The notes: a model not told the origin generated them from the letters alone. A DNA stretch of 64,000 nucleotides from Beroe ovata (GCA_946803715.1 CAMPET010000053.1:246209-310208), one strand, 5' to 3'. Shown: positions 36,667 to 49,304, numbered from the stretch's first letter. Made by a program: numbers and translations.

Positions 36667-38961
36667 ATGACGTCTAACACTATAAACAGAAGGGGGACCA
36701 GTGGTATGCCCGCGCGAGATATGCTCTCCGACTTACAGGTAGATGAGTGTTGTTCTTCATCAGAACTAGAAATCTTAGTAGGGGGTCATTAGGGTGTCAT
36801 TGATATACTTTCATAATATATCATACGACCGAAAACCCGAACAGCCAAAGATCCATGTCTGATGTTGTCACACTTTGTGTGACCCCGATGTGACCTCTAT
36901 ATGATCTCCTTGTATCCCCCTCTCAGAGTTTGGATAAGAATATCGGTGGAAACGAGCTATTTGCAGAGAAAATATCACGTAGTTTCACATTTCTCGAGTC
37001 CAAAATTGAGGCGATGAAACAGGTTTGACCGAAATAAATGAATTTAGCAATAGTGAAGGAGCATCGTATTGGAGGTCATTTTCACGACGTTCAAACTTCA
37101 GTATCGTTCTAACATGGAGGAGATGAACAGTCAAGCGAACCAACGACCAAAAGCAGATTTGGTGAAACGCAGTCAAACCGCCATCTACGAAAACAGGTTG
37201 AAATTCACATTCATTCTGGTTTATATGCACGACGTCACTGTCATTTTTGAGTTCATTCATCAACAATCGATATTTTCAGGAAAATTAGGGAATTAGTGAT
37301 GGAAAATAACGATTTGAAGCTGGCACTGACGGAACATCAGGAAGCGCTGGAGTTTATCATGTCCAAGTACAGAATGCAGGTGGGTAGTTAATTCATGTGT
37401 ATTACTCAACTGTGTAGGAAGGTCATATCAATACATGAGTCAGATCAATACATGAGATCAATACATGAGATCAATACATGAGATCAGATTTGACAGAAAA
37501 TTTTAGTGTCATATTTTCGATCAAAAATTGACCTAATCGACTCGAAATTTGATGGGGAACACGATTCAGGCCGTTTCGGGTCTTGGTTTTTGTTGGAAAT
37601 TGCATCCGATAAAGCCTGAGTTGACACTTAAGGGTACATGGAACACAAAAAATGGTCTCAAGACGACAAATAAAGTCAGAATTGTCTAAAAATTGGTATC
37701 CGAATTCTTGATCACTGTCCTAACAATATCCCGTCATAATCAGATCATTTGGAGAAAGTCGATGTTTTGACCCTTTCAGATTTCCATACTAACCATCAGG
37801 GTTTTTGATCAGATTTGACGGAAAATTTTTGTGACATATTTTCGATCTAAAATCGACCTGATAGACTCAAAATTTGATGGGGAACACGATTCAGGCCGTT
37901 TCGGCTCTTGGTTTTTGTTGGAAATTGCTCTTATCTTCGATAAAGCGTGAGTTGACACTGGAGGGTACATGGGACAAAAAAATCGTCTCAAGACGACAAA
38001 TAAAGTCAGAATTGTCTAAAAATTGGTATCCCAATTCTTGATCACTGTCCTAACAATATCCCGTCATAATCAGATCATTTGGAGAAAGTCGATGTTTTGA
38101 CCCTTTCAGATTTCCATACTAACCATCAGGGTTTCTGATCAGATTTGACGGAAAATTTTTATGTCATATTTTCGATCTAAAATGGACCTGATCGACTCAA
38201 TATTTGATGGGGAACACAATTCAGGCCGTTTCGGGTCTGGGTTTTTGTTGGAAATTGCTCCAATTTCCGATAAAGCCTGAGTTGACATTACAACTATCAA
38301 CTGTGAAGTTATATCGATACATGACAGACGACAGTAACAGCAGCTGTGATGTGATACTTGACATAGTTTCTGTGGCACGGTCACACAGAAAAGTGAATTT
38401 TTTGCATCGCGCGATGTCTTGTTTTGTATGTATACTTTTCGCGCGCATTGTTGGAATCGCGCGCGCGGCGCGCACTCCAACACACATTTTTACTTGCAAT
38501 CCACTTCGCCTTGTTTTGGGACAAACTTCTGATGTGAGCCTTGTTTTCAGATGGCTGCATTCATGGCACTCAATAAGGAGCAGTCGGAGGAGATGCCGAA
38601 TGATAACGAGAAAGTTCTCCAGCATTATATAGAGAAGATGGGTGATCTGATTGCGGTTTCTGACGAAGGCGTGAGTTCAAATCGATACAATCCACGATTA
38701 ACAATAGTTACAAATCGATGCAATATTTGGAAACCGGCAAATGCACCGCTTTTACAATTTTCCTGATCATAATGCCGAACTTTTTGATATCAGATTCGTC
38801 GAGACGAAAAGTTCGATATGGAAAACGAGCAGGAATTGGCGAGGCTGCGTTATGAAAACAAGTACCTCAAGGAATGCCTGAATATAGGCCGCCATTTCGG
38901 AAGTATCCCGCCAGAGAAGAAGATGGATGACGATGGGGAGTCTGGATGTGCCGAAAGTTGA
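36667..38961 (+). CDS. FGFR1OP2: FGFR1OP2 / SIKE family coiled-coil protein (216 aa)
   Basis: Exons: 36667-36738, 36927-37022, 37102-37196, 37280-37379, 38551-38670, 38794-38961; phases agree. Vertebrate FGFR1OP2 and SIKE1 are coiled-coil subunits of STRIPAK phosphatase-kinase complexes. Matching segments are KIEAMKQYRSNMEEMNSQAN, a KIRELVMENNDLKLALTEHQ block and EALEFIMSKYRMQMAAFM, corresponding to the EAMKQY, IRELQQENKEL, EHQSALELIMSKYREQM core of the family. The C-terminal part (ENEQELARLRYENKYLKECL) resembles the last family helix. The N-terminal 24 residues are divergent. The sequence cannot tell FGFR1OP2 from SIKE1; it is probably pre-duplication. The intron after 37379 is inflated to 1.2 kb by tandem repeats. 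Confidence 0.9.
37483..38290. repeat. Tandem ~327-bp repeat in the FGFR1OP2-like intron (2.5 copies)
   Basis: Copies begin near 37483, 37808 and 38136, each opening with GATCAGATTTGACGGAAAA-type sequence and containing GGGGAACACGATTCAGGCC and TTGGAAATTGC. The third copy is truncated. Copies differ by scattered substitutions, so the duplication is not an exact assembly echo. Confidence 0.9.
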
Positions 38962-40184
38962 CGGAATAGGACGTAGATAGCAGTTTTGTGCAACAAGTTT
39001 CGTCATCCTTCTTTTACTCCTGCGCCGGATTTCTAGCCATTTTAGTTTGCTGTCTGGCCACTTTTCTACTACAATTCTCATGAGTTCTCAGCCTCGAACA
39101 TAGTATAAACGGTTTTATTGACCCATCAGAATTGATAAAAGCTATCTGGACCATGGGCACCTAGATTTTCGGAGACTTGGAAGTTCAATTTTGAATTTTG
39201 ACTACCTAAATTCAGTAAAGATCTCACTGTGCTATCTTAATTGTAATGACGTAATGATTTGGGAGTCCCCGTTCGTACTCTCGATTCAACATAAAAACAT
39301 TTGTAAATCTTTCTAGTTTCTATTTTGCATGATATGTCATTGTTCAACAGTTCATTGTTCATGTATGTGCAACATGAGCTTATGTCCTTTGACATTTACT
39401 TCCAAAACTTTGAGTATACTATAAGTTGAGACTGGTGTCCATGTCGCGTCGGCAATGGCAATGATCACAGGATCACCTAACTGCACTTTACACTACGTCA
39501 CAAAACAGGGGTTTTGACATGACTATAAATGATATAGAATTAGATAAAGGTGCACGTGCGCCGTGCGGTCGTTTGCTGGCTGCATTGTAATTGTGCAATG
39601 CAGCTTTATATAACTGCAAACTGGCGTTGCATTTGCATTGTTAAATCTAGGCTCAAGGCTGCTGAGCTTGAGATTGACATGAAAATTGCGCGCGGAGGCG
39701 CCGCGCGGCGCGGGAGCAGAGTGCGAAACAGAATTGAATCGATCGACAAATATAATGCAGCTGTGCAATGTGCATCGCGTCGCGGTGATCGCGCGCAATT
39801 ATTATTTGCTAGGCCCGGCCCTACGCGACGTCAGCGGCGCGCGCAGGGCAAGAGAGCAGAGATTGAAAATTCTCTCCAAGACATCAAAATAATTTTTAAA
39901 AATGTGCTATGAAGTATTTACTGTATGACACAATGTTCCTATAGCAGAAGGAACTGAAATATGGAAATTAGGAATAGCAGCAACAATAAGTTGCATACTT
40001 TATAATATTACTATGATATTATGCATTCTTAACCAATCATGAAAAGAAATAGTGAGAAAATATTTTTTCTGAGGTTTCCTCAGTCTTGTAAAGCTGATCT
40101 TTCCATCCTATTTAGTTACAGGTCTTGCTAAAGCTATGAATCTATCAATTGATCCTCCATTCTAGGCTTGATTTAGAAAAGGGG
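38962..40184. other. Intergenic region with a second CGCG-rich island
   Basis: About 1.2 kb without a supported gene. The open frames across 39550-39910 are due to CGCG-rich composition (GCGCGCGGAGGCGCCGCGCG-type blocks) rather than visible protein homology. A smaller patch of the same kind lies in the intron at 38400-38480. Confidence 0.5.
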
Positions 40185-42143
40185 ATGAGGATTCTTTCTC
40201 CAGAGAAAAAGTATCTGTATTATCTCATGATAAGGTAATGGTCCTTCTCACCAATTTTGTCTGGTTAGGTACATATAATAAATACATTAAACCCAATATT
40301 ATCCAGTCAGTTACATGAAGATGGATACACTCAGCAAGCCCTCCAATTAGAAGTATCGACCATCCACAGTTCAGGAAATGTAAAAGCTAGTGACAAATTA
40401 AGTAGACTATTCTCCTCTTGTCTTTCAAGTGTTACAGAGGCTACTTCCTTTTTCAATAGCAAAGGTGATATAAATTTGATTGTTATTGGTGTATTAAATC
40501 TTTGTTTGCAGATAATTTATAGTAGTAACTCCTAATTCCTGTGTTCAGTTGGTGGAATAGCAGGAAGAAAGAGACATGGTAATCAATCAGCAGCAAACAT
40601 CAGGGCTGCTAATCTTGCTAATCTTGCTAAAAGAAGGAGAACAGCAGGCTCAATTGACTCTACTTCAATGCTTCAAGATTCCATTAAAAAATGTGTGAAG
40701 CTAGTGACCAGTGATCTTCACAAAGCAACATCTGATATAAAAGCTATATCTCCGGGAGCTAACCCACTTCTCAGTCAATCTAAACAGCCTGCAAAAAAGA
40801 GTTCACCTAACATGAAACAGAGTTCTCGACAACTGTTTTCTGGCTCATCCTCTAAAGGTCCCATACCAAAACCAGGCATTGCTCCTGTCTCAAATTCCTT
40901 TTTGAAAGGAATAAGTTTGCTGAAGTCTTCACAGTTGCCGTCAGTAACACCCTATGGCACAAATGTATCCCAGCTAGCATCAAGCAGTGCTTTGACCATC
41001 GGGAATCAAACCCCAACAAACAGTAAAGCAATGGTGCCATCCAATACTTCTCAAACACCTCCAAGTCAAAGAGTGGCTTCTGATACAGCAGCAGTTGTCC
41101 GTGTAACTAAGAATCCATCTAATGATCCAGTTGTTATTGATGTTGAAGCAAATACCTCAAGGGGAATTCAATCCACAGGTGGGCTCCAGTTAACAAAACC
41201 AAGATCTTTTCCAGCTTCAAACCTTTCTCATGCCCTCCCTTGTAGCTATACTCCACCAAAACTTACATCTCCACATTTATTGGGAAAGAAACCCATTCTG
41301 ACTGTTGGTCAGACTAATACCTCAGCCCTGAAATCTCTTGTGAGTAAAGTGGCTAGAACCCCAAAACTTCCTGCAAAATCATCACTGGAAGTTGTAGTTA
41401 TTGATGACAGCACCAGTAGTAATAGACCTGCACAGCAACCAGTGATGACAATAAGCTCTCCCACTCCAAATGTGGTCACTACAACTCCACCAAGACGGTC
41501 TGCAGCTCCAACTCTGACAACTCCTGAATCATCACCTTTACAAAGAAGTACTTCATCTTCTCCAAGCATGGCACCACTTGAAAGTGCTATGTCTCCTGTC
41601 TTAAGCACCCTAGGCTTACAACCCTCATCCAGAATAGATCAAACAAGTTCTGCATCAGCTGCCCAGCCTCGCTCACACCATTCCCCAAATCAAACTCATT
41701 CCTACACCGATTCAGCAACATCATCGCGAGCTGATACTCCTGCAAATGGTTTAACCTCAGAGAAGCCTATACAGGAAGACTCGGGTAGTTCTGCTGATCT
41801 TCAGGTGAAGGAAGAGGGTGTTCCGCTGAACCCTCTAGAGATAGCTTGTGGAAGATGTGAAGAGGAGGATGAAAAGTTTGCCATTCCATCAACCTCGGGA
41901 GGAGACAATAATGAAGGAAACACAGATCAGGGTGCTCTCGATGATCAGCAAGAGTCAGGTCAGACTGATGCTCCCAAATCTCGAGATATGGCCACAGCAG
42001 ATACTGATTTCCCAGAGGATATCTTTGCCCCGGAAGTTCCAACATCAGCTGCAACCGAAAAAGGATCGAAAGAATCGACAATTGCTACCACTTCGCTATC
42101 AGATGCTCTACATGCTGCGTCTGATGCACTGTTGGAAAACTGA
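40185..42143 (+). CDS. CstF-50-like dimerisation domain + Ser/Thr/Pro-rich protein (600 aa)
   Basis: Exons: 40185-40234, 40307-40464, 40549-42143; phases agree. Residues ~7-69 read EKKYLYYLMISQLHEDGY followed by a helix and ASDKLSRLFSSCLSS, matching the N-terminal dimerisation domain of CstF-50 (LYKLIISQL.YDGY ... PS..LL.L). No WD40 repeats follow, so it is not CstF-50 itself. Next come a basic stretch (AGRKRHG, NLAKRRRTAG; likely nuclear localisation) and ~500 residues rich in Ser, Thr, Pro and Gln with acidic patches (VVIDVEA, VVVIDDS; possible SUMO-interacting motifs). No DNA-binding domain was found. Coding exons 1 and 2 (50 and 158 nt) are the same lengths as in the zinc-finger paralogue at 49301. 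Family membership is by eye; function is inferred to be nuclear. Confidence 0.86.
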
Positions 42144-42884
42144 AGATTGTTCTAACAAGCTTGAAATAGAACTACACTTGAAATAGAACTGAAATTTTAA
42201 TATCATCCCGTTTGAAGTTGCATTACATGTAGGTACCATTTTCTTCGTAGTAGGAAATTGGTGCATTAATTTGTCATTATTGGAATTTACAGTTGTTATC
42301 GTTAGTGTGTTTATTCCAAATTTTTATCCCATTTAGCAGTATTATTTCAATCTCTGACTTCAATATTATATGGACGCTGCATTTCAATTTTATTTCACTG
42401 CGCAAGTGTTTATACAAGATCGACTGATGTTATATAAATGGTTAACTATTTGGAATACTATACCTATAAATGTGTAACAGTATTAAGGTAGAGTATAGAG
42501 TATTATATTTTTCTTTTATTGATGTTTTGATACACTAAATTATTCGTTTCAAATCAATTTCAAAATGAAATGAAGAATACTTTTCATTTTTCATTGCAGG
42601 TTAATCTGAATCTTCACTGCATCAGCATTGAATGTAGTTTGATGAAGCATGTTTATTTTATTTATCGTGATTTTGTCTTAAAAATTTTGTATGAGGTAGG
42701 TATTACCTTGCCTGAATAGATAGATTATTATTCCTTACTTCCTACTCCACTTCCTTGTTTTTAGTTTTACATCATTTGGTTGCTACCTTGGTCCTTGGTC
42801 CTTACAAAATGAATCAGCAATTCTGCCTACCTAATCTATTAACTGCCAGTTTTAGAATTGACATTTCAACCTGTTATAAGCTCT
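42144..42884. other. 3' UTR / intergenic interval
   Basis: AT-rich sequence between the stop at 42143 and the first ankyrin exon. I see no exon. The ankyrin exon remains open upstream of its ATG to an acceptor-like TTTTAG near 42854, so fusion with upstream exons cannot be excluded. Confidence 0.45.
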
Positions 42885-44102
42885 ATGACAAGACCAACTA
42901 GCAGTAACACCGGCTCACACAGCATCACGCAGAACAAGCTGATCTGTGCCAACTTGCTCCTGTCTCAGTTTGCAGATGTCAATGTCCCTAATGAAGATGG
43001 AGACACGCCTCTCATTGCAGGTGACTGTGAGATCATTGGGAGGCAAGAGTTATTTTAGTCTTCCCTGGGAAATAGGTGGATTAATTTTCAGTGTGATAAA
43101 AGCAAGGTTGTTTAATAGCATTATCGTTTTGAGCAAGATTTCATTGTTTCCCACCAATTAATCCCGTATTCTGCAGCTCTGGAACAAGGTAACACCAATC
43201 TGCACATGATCGCCCTTCTCCTGCATTATGGTGCTGATATCAATCACAAGAACAACGCTGGAAGATGCCCTCTCTCCATAGCAATAGACTCCAAAAACCC
43301 AGAGATTATCAAGTTAGTACGGGGTTGATTAAGTTACTGAGTGTAGTAGTGATTTCATAATAAAAATCTGTTGGTTTGATTTGTCCAAGTGCTTGGGATC
43401 ATGAGGGTCGGAAAATGGAAGTAGTCATCGATCCTCCTTTCGGAGTTAAGCCCGTACCACAAAGATCCAGTATTAAATTTCAGTTATTGTAAGTTGTAAC
43501 ACTCTTATCCAGGTTATTGGTAACAGGTAGAACCATCCCACAGTGGGCTTATGAGAGTATAGCTAACACACTGCCAGTAGAGGACAGCATGTCTCTTATA
43601 GCACTGTCTGGAACTATTCCATCTCTCTACACTCTTTCTAGGTTTGCCCGAAACGATTAATTTACCCCTTGACAATTGATGATACCTCGACTTTTTACGC
43701 TATCGGTTATCTTTCCACAATCCTAATCCGAGTTTGTTCCCTATGTCCACGATATTTCGACTTTCAGGTTAGCTGTTGTTAAGAACATGCAGAGGACGAA
43801 TGAAAAGTACTATAAGAAGGATGTGGTGAGTTCTGATGCTTTCGGTTTGGGTGCGAGGAAAAGTCTTCGTCTTTTCGAAAATGAGAGGAAAATCATAACA
43901 ACTTATTGTCAGAACAACTTATTGTCAGAACAACTTATAGTTGTCTCCTGAAACAAATTTTGATCGAAAAAAAACGTCAGCTTTACTGTCCGTAGGAGGT
44001 TGTAAAACAGATGCTGACGAAAGGAGAAGATGACATTCTGGAGACAGTATCACAGTACCCGACAACAGTCTTCACCCCTAGGAATAGAGCACCGATTTCC
44101 AG
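42885..44102 (+). CDS. Ankyrin-repeat protein, partial model (5 exons, 3' end unresolved)
   Basis: Exons: 42885-43020, 43177-43312, 43513-43641, 43768-43825, 43996-44102, all in phase; the last ends AG|gtgaaa (2 bases of a codon). The sequence shows about two ankyrin repeats (NVPNEDGDTPLIAA; ALLLHYGADINHKNNAGRCP; LSIAIDSKNPEIIKLLVTG). A segment IPSLYTLSRLAVVKNMQ follows that weakly resembles the start of a SOCS box (L..LCRL.IR). The terminal part is VKQMLTKGEDDILETVSQ. Phase-compatible next exons could begin at 47125 (open to 47350) or about 47534, across a 3-kb intron of repeats; I could not choose. The start ATG is the first Met in an exon open upstream. Function is unknown; ankyrin repeats mediate protein binding. 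Confidence 0.6.
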
Positions 44103-44421
44103 GTGAAAGTCCCAAGAGAGAGTGGTGTCAACAAATTACTGGTGTCAGCTAGTGGTGTCAGGGTGCTTGAAGGTGGTGTAGGAGCGCCGAGCGGAGTGGT
44201 GTCAAGGGTATGAAAGCTTAGGGGTACAGTGGTGTCACGAGTAAGTGGTGTTTACGTGCGCTTATCATTTCGCTTTTTTCAATTTATTTTGCTGTGGAAT
44301 TGTATATTTCTATACCGTAACCGACAATTGGAATTATGCCTGTAAATACGATCAAAGAATGTGCTTTTTGTTGTGGAAACTTTGACTAGCTTTTAATTTT
44401 GTTTTGAAAAAATTAATTTAA

Positions 44422-45970
44422 TTCCGAATGAAAGCTCTGTATGATATGCTGATTGTGTATAGTATGTATGTAATGACCCAATATTTCATTCTTTGGAATG
44501 TTTACTTAACAGTGTCGCGTTATTACTTATCCAAACAATTGTATAGTAATTTCTATCAACAACTTCTTCCATTACTGAAGCATTGCATCATACTACTATT
44601 ATGGGTATTATAGCAAGATTCCCTCCTCAACTCACAATTCCGCTCACTTCCCTCCCCTTTCTTACTCCCACTCCCACGTTCTTACTCCCACTCCCTCTTT
44701 CTTACTCCCCCTCCTTCTTTCCTACTCCCACTTTTCACAAAAGTTAGGCATGGGGGAACGTCCCTATTTTTCACCCAACTAATTCTATAATCTATAGGGA
44801 TTGACCTTAGGAAATCCCCCTCACTTCAAAGCCAGTCGTTAACAACCCCTCAAAGTTGAAAAGGAGGAACTGATAGTGCATATAATCCGAAATCAACAAT
44901 AGTATCAGTGACACAATATTTACTGTAACTGAATACATAAATTACTCCTGTAAATAATGAGATATTGACCAAGATCAAGTTACCGTACTGCTGTCCTTTA
45001 CATGGTATATAATGTTGGCACATCTGATTTGTATTCACTTTGGTTTCCACGATAGGAAATATAATGTATAGTTCACTTCAAAGTCTTGAACAATGGTCAA
45101 CGCTTGTCGCTTGCAAGACGAACTCTTCTAACGTTTTTTTTATTCTTGGCGTTACCCGTCTACCGTTTACTGATGCGCTCCGATTCTAGGACTGTTGTCC
45201 GAAGCGGACTGTTGTNTTCCGAATGAAAGCTCTGTATGATATGCTGATTTTGTATAGTATGTATGACCCAATATTTCATTCTTTGGAATGTTTACTTAAC
45301 AGTGTCTCGCTATTACTTATCAAAACAATTGTATAGCAATTTCTATCAACAACTTGTTCTATTATACTGAGGCATTGCATCATACTACTATTATTGTAGT
45401 ATTCCCTTCTCGGTTCTCCACTCACAATTCCACTCCCTTCCCTCCCCCTTTCCTACTCCCACTCCCTCTTCCCAATTCCCACTTTTCACAAGAGTTAGCC
45501 ATCGGGGAACGTCCCGAATTCTCACACAACTCATTCTATAATCTATAGGGATGGACATTAGGAAATCCCCCTCACTTCATAGCCAGTCGTTAACAACCCC
45601 TCAAAGTTGAAAAGGAGGAACTGATAGTGCATATAATCCGAAATCAACAATAGTATCAGTGACACAATATTTACTGTGACTGAATACATAAATTACTCCT
45701 GTAAATAATGAGATATTGATGAAGATCAAGTTACCGTACTGCTGTCCTTTACATGGTATATAATGTTGGCACATCAGATTTGTATTCACTTTGGTTTCCT
45801 CGATAGGAAATATAATATGTAATACGTTCACCTCAAAGTCTTGAACAATGGTCAACGCCTGTCGCTTGCAATACGAACTTTTCTAACGTTTTTTTTTATT
45901 CTTGGCGTTACTCGTCTACCGTTTACTGATGCGCTCCGATTCTAGGACTGTTGTCCGAAACGGACTCTTG
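44422..45970. repeat. ~795-bp tandem duplication with an N at the junction
   Basis: Copy 1 spans 44422-45216 and copy 2 about 45217-45970. Both open with TTCCGAATGAAAGCTCTG and share AAAGTTGAAAAGGAGGAACT and CGATTCTAGGACTGTTGTCC. The copies differ by substitutions and small deletions. A single N at 45216 lies exactly at the junction, so an assembly join of two alleles is possible. Confidence 0.85.
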
Positions 45971-46099
45971 TCCGAATCTGAGTTCCGAATTGGTTCCGAA
46001 AAATGCGGACTCTTGTCCGAATTGGACTAACCCTAACCCGAAAGCCATTTTACATTGCATTGAATAATTGTCATGCTAATTCGGACAAGAGTCCGCCAA

Positions 46100-46185
46100 A
46101 TGGATTCTTGTCCGAAGCGGACTGTTGTCCGAAAACCGAAAATTCGGATTCGGACAACAGTCCGCTTCGGACAACAGTCCGGTTA
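46100..46185. repeat. Inverted repeat of GGACTGTTGTCCG units
   Basis: CTTGTCCGAAGCGGACTG continuing into TTGTCCGAA on the left is mirrored by TTCGGACAACAGTCCG and CTTCGGACAACAGTCCGG on the right, with a short AT-rich loop near 46135. The units also end both copies of the adjacent duplication, suggesting the terminal repeat of a non-autonomous element. Confidence 0.75.
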
Positions 46186-49130
46186 CCATGCGCTCCAATG
46201 AAATTGAACTCACCCACGAACTTATTCTAGGAAGATTTAACACTCTGCGTTTCCCCAGAGTTTACAATTGTACTAAGTAGCACTATGAAAGGTTATACAG
46301 TAAATCCGAGAGAATGTAAACTCATCTGATTAAAGTATCACGTTCTCGTGAAAATTTTATAATGTACTTAACATTCAACATTTCCGCTTTTTGTGCATTT
46401 TATTCATTCTGTTTTACATAAAAATCGTTTTAAAACGAAATGGACATATTGTATGATAAATGTCTTATCAGATTTTTGAGTCACAGCTTTTCCTTCCTAC
46501 TTCATTGAAGAATATCCGAAAATTACGCGTATTTCCGCGGTTATAACTTTATAAATACAATAATTAACTTAGATTAACTAACAATCTCTCTGTTTATTCA
46601 ATGGAATTGTAACTCCTAATTAAGTTTTCCTCTCACACTTGGATGCTTTCTCCATTCTTTAAAATATTACCTCCCATCCCTCAGTTTTAAATCAAATTAC
46701 TTCCCGTATATTTTTCATGATACACTCTGACTTACAAAATCGAATTCAAAAATTTATCGTGCAACGAAGCCTCCTCTTGTGGTCATGTTTATTTTGATCT
46801 TTACATTTTTTGCGTGATTTTATATTTGTGAGCTCTATAATAATAATTCGGTACGGTAACTCAAAATTCGGGATATAATTTTGATATATGTACGAAGCCC
46901 TTTCCCTCCTAATGAGATATACTGATGATATGTTTTTTGGTGTTTTCTATACGTCTGTCAGGTATCACATTGAAATGAAATTACAATATATCACCCTTCT
47001 TTTGAAGTATCCCGTCATCTTTTCACAGTTGTTTCTTCAGACGATGCCGGGTTTTGCTATCCTCTACTTTTTATCACGCATCTTTTTTCAATCTCTGTGA
47101 GATCCGTTATCAACGTGTCCCAAGTTCGTTACCCATGATTGGAGATGTTACAAATCTTGATTTAGAAGAACGCGATGCTCTAGCAGTATCATTACCAAAT
47201 GCCCCTATCAGTCAGTCACCTTCTCCTTCATATAAACCTAAACAACACGACGTTCATACGTACATATATAGATCTGTTTATGACAGTACCAATCACAGCC
47301 TGTACCCAAATAACATAATCACCCAATTAGTACAACAGAACGACGAGTAATTACCTAATTAGTGGTAACCACGTGACCTCCATCGCTTACGAAGTTGGAT
47401 AAATCCTTTCCCCCGTGTGCATGTGTGTTTTGTTTTGTGACTTGTACCACTATCATGATGAATACTATTACATTGAGCCAAACTAATTGATGTTGTGATA
47501 ATTTTGATCTAACTTAATTTGATCTGTGTATAGTGTCAAGGCTTTCGTGTTGAACAATTTGTCGGATGATAAGCTACCTATTGTCACATGTATCTACCAT
47601 GCATTTGTCATTCTTTGAACATTTCGATTGATTACCCTTCTCTTTACCCCTCTCTTTGTATCCTTGTAAGTTGCAGTGTATTGAAGTGGTTTATGTTTTC
47701 CTGTTGTATGCAGAGCCCCTTCACCTGTGAAGTTGCTTATTACGCCTCGCGAGATGCCGCGGGCGGAGCAATGTCTAGCTCCTTCGCAAAGTTATCTGCT
47801 GTCACGTGACCCTAGATTTCTTGTCGGAATACCTCTCCACATATATATCTAAAGATTATTCCTTGTTTACGCGTACATATTATTTATATATTATGATATC
47901 TCCTAGCATCACACTACTATAACAGGCTGTGCCTTGTTACCATGATAAAAAACGCAGACTTGTTTTACTGATAATTTACTGTAACTGCGTGGACCGTGAG
48001 TGAGTGAGCTGTAAAATTTCAAAAACTCGCATTTTTCAGACAGTCCATCAACGAACTTATGTCCAAATATATCTGTTGAAATTGAGTTATGTTCACTAAC
48101 TAATATAGGTATTAGACTAACTTACAGGTAAATATTTTATATTGTGTGTGTATCTAACTTGTGATCAGGAAATTTACATTGTCGCAATTCGTAAAATCCG
48201 TTGGAGCACTTTCTGGAAGCTACCGTTTACTGAGTTAAAAATTAGTTTTATAAATCCCTATTAGAGAAAAATGTCTATTTATCAAATTCTGCTTGATTGA
48301 GATATATATTTCAATCTAATCTCGCTTTTAAAACAAAACATAATGTTCTTTATAATAAGCTTGCTAAATCTTCACTCAATGTAATTTTACTTAATGTAAG
48401 CTTACATGCTAAATACGATTCCCCTAGTTATATAATGTAACGAAACAAAATAAAGTGGATTTTACATCTCAATTAACTTTTCTACACATTGCATTATGAG
48501 TCTTGAGGTATTATAGACTATAGATCCTTTTCAACATTTCGTTTGAATCAATTTTTTTCTTGCTGAAACACTTATATAAATGGTTAACACATATTCTGGT
48601 TTGAAATTGTTCCTCAATTCTCTTGCATTTAAACTGTGTTTTAAACATTATTTCTATACTTCACGACAGCGAAATATGTTATGTTATCAATATATTTTTG
48701 TTACAAGATATTACTGAGAACGTTTAAAACGCCAAGTGGATTTTCTTTGAAGCAATTGCTCAATAAAAGGTGCTGATAGTGAGAGTTGACAATTTCACCC
48801 ATTGAGACACTGAGAAACACCCATTTTAACGAATGCCATTTGTTCTATTCATCTTATAAGGTTTCTCTTGACCTTCAATTGAATTGAATAGTTAATGATA
48901 GCGTTTCACTTTTCCAATACGAAACAGTTTTGTTGCTGTCGATGCGTACGATGTTCTATGTTATACATTCATTGATCATTCCACCCCATTACTCTTGTGT
49001 TTCAATATTGTCACACGACCCAATTTACTTATAGTAACGATATCATACATTGTATAAATCAACATTCTTGCTCCCCCTACCCCTTCCCCTTACCATGACC
49101 CTAGCTCGGAAACGTTGCCATTCTAAGTTA

Positions 49131-49169
<39 letters not shown>

Positions 49170-49292
49170 TGACCCTTAGCGTAGCCTAGGGTTTCCCTAA
49201 CACTCACCACAACCCTGATCAGTAACCTAAATTGATAAATTGATAACACTGAGATAACCCCCCCCTCTCTCCCAGTTATATAGCGGGATAGC

Positions 49293-49304
49293 ATGGCAGC
49301 ATGA
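49293..49304 (+). promoter_or_regulatory. Four-codon uORF (M-A-A-stop) overlapping the zinc-finger gene start
   Basis: ATGGCAGCATGA overlaps the assigned ATG at 49301 through the shared ATGA. An upstream acceptor-like CCCAG at 49271-49275 suggests both lie in the same exon. This arrangement would favour leaky scanning or reinitiation control. Confidence 0.45.

Larger units (their letters stand above)
44103..49300. other. Repeat-rich region with possible 3' exons of the ankyrin gene
   Basis: Contains inverted TTGACACCACT copies (44120-44245), a tandem duplication (44422-45970), a GTCCG hairpin block (45950-46185), possible exons 47125-47350 and 47534-47810, and otherwise AT-rich sequence with short chance ORFs. 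AATAAA near 48450 could be a polyadenylation signal. A CT microsatellite lies at 49136-49164. Confidence 0.45.

Noticed and set aside
39550-39912. 120-codon plus-strand ORF
   Set aside because: Also a CGCG-island artefact with no recognisable domain or splice context.
40185-42143. Assigning these genes to CSTF1 itself
   Set aside because: None of the three carries the WD40 repeats that make up most of CstF-50, so only the N-terminal domain is shared.
46027-46040. CTAACCCTAACCC stretch as an interstitial telomere
   Set aside because: Only about two units; not more than chance in this length.
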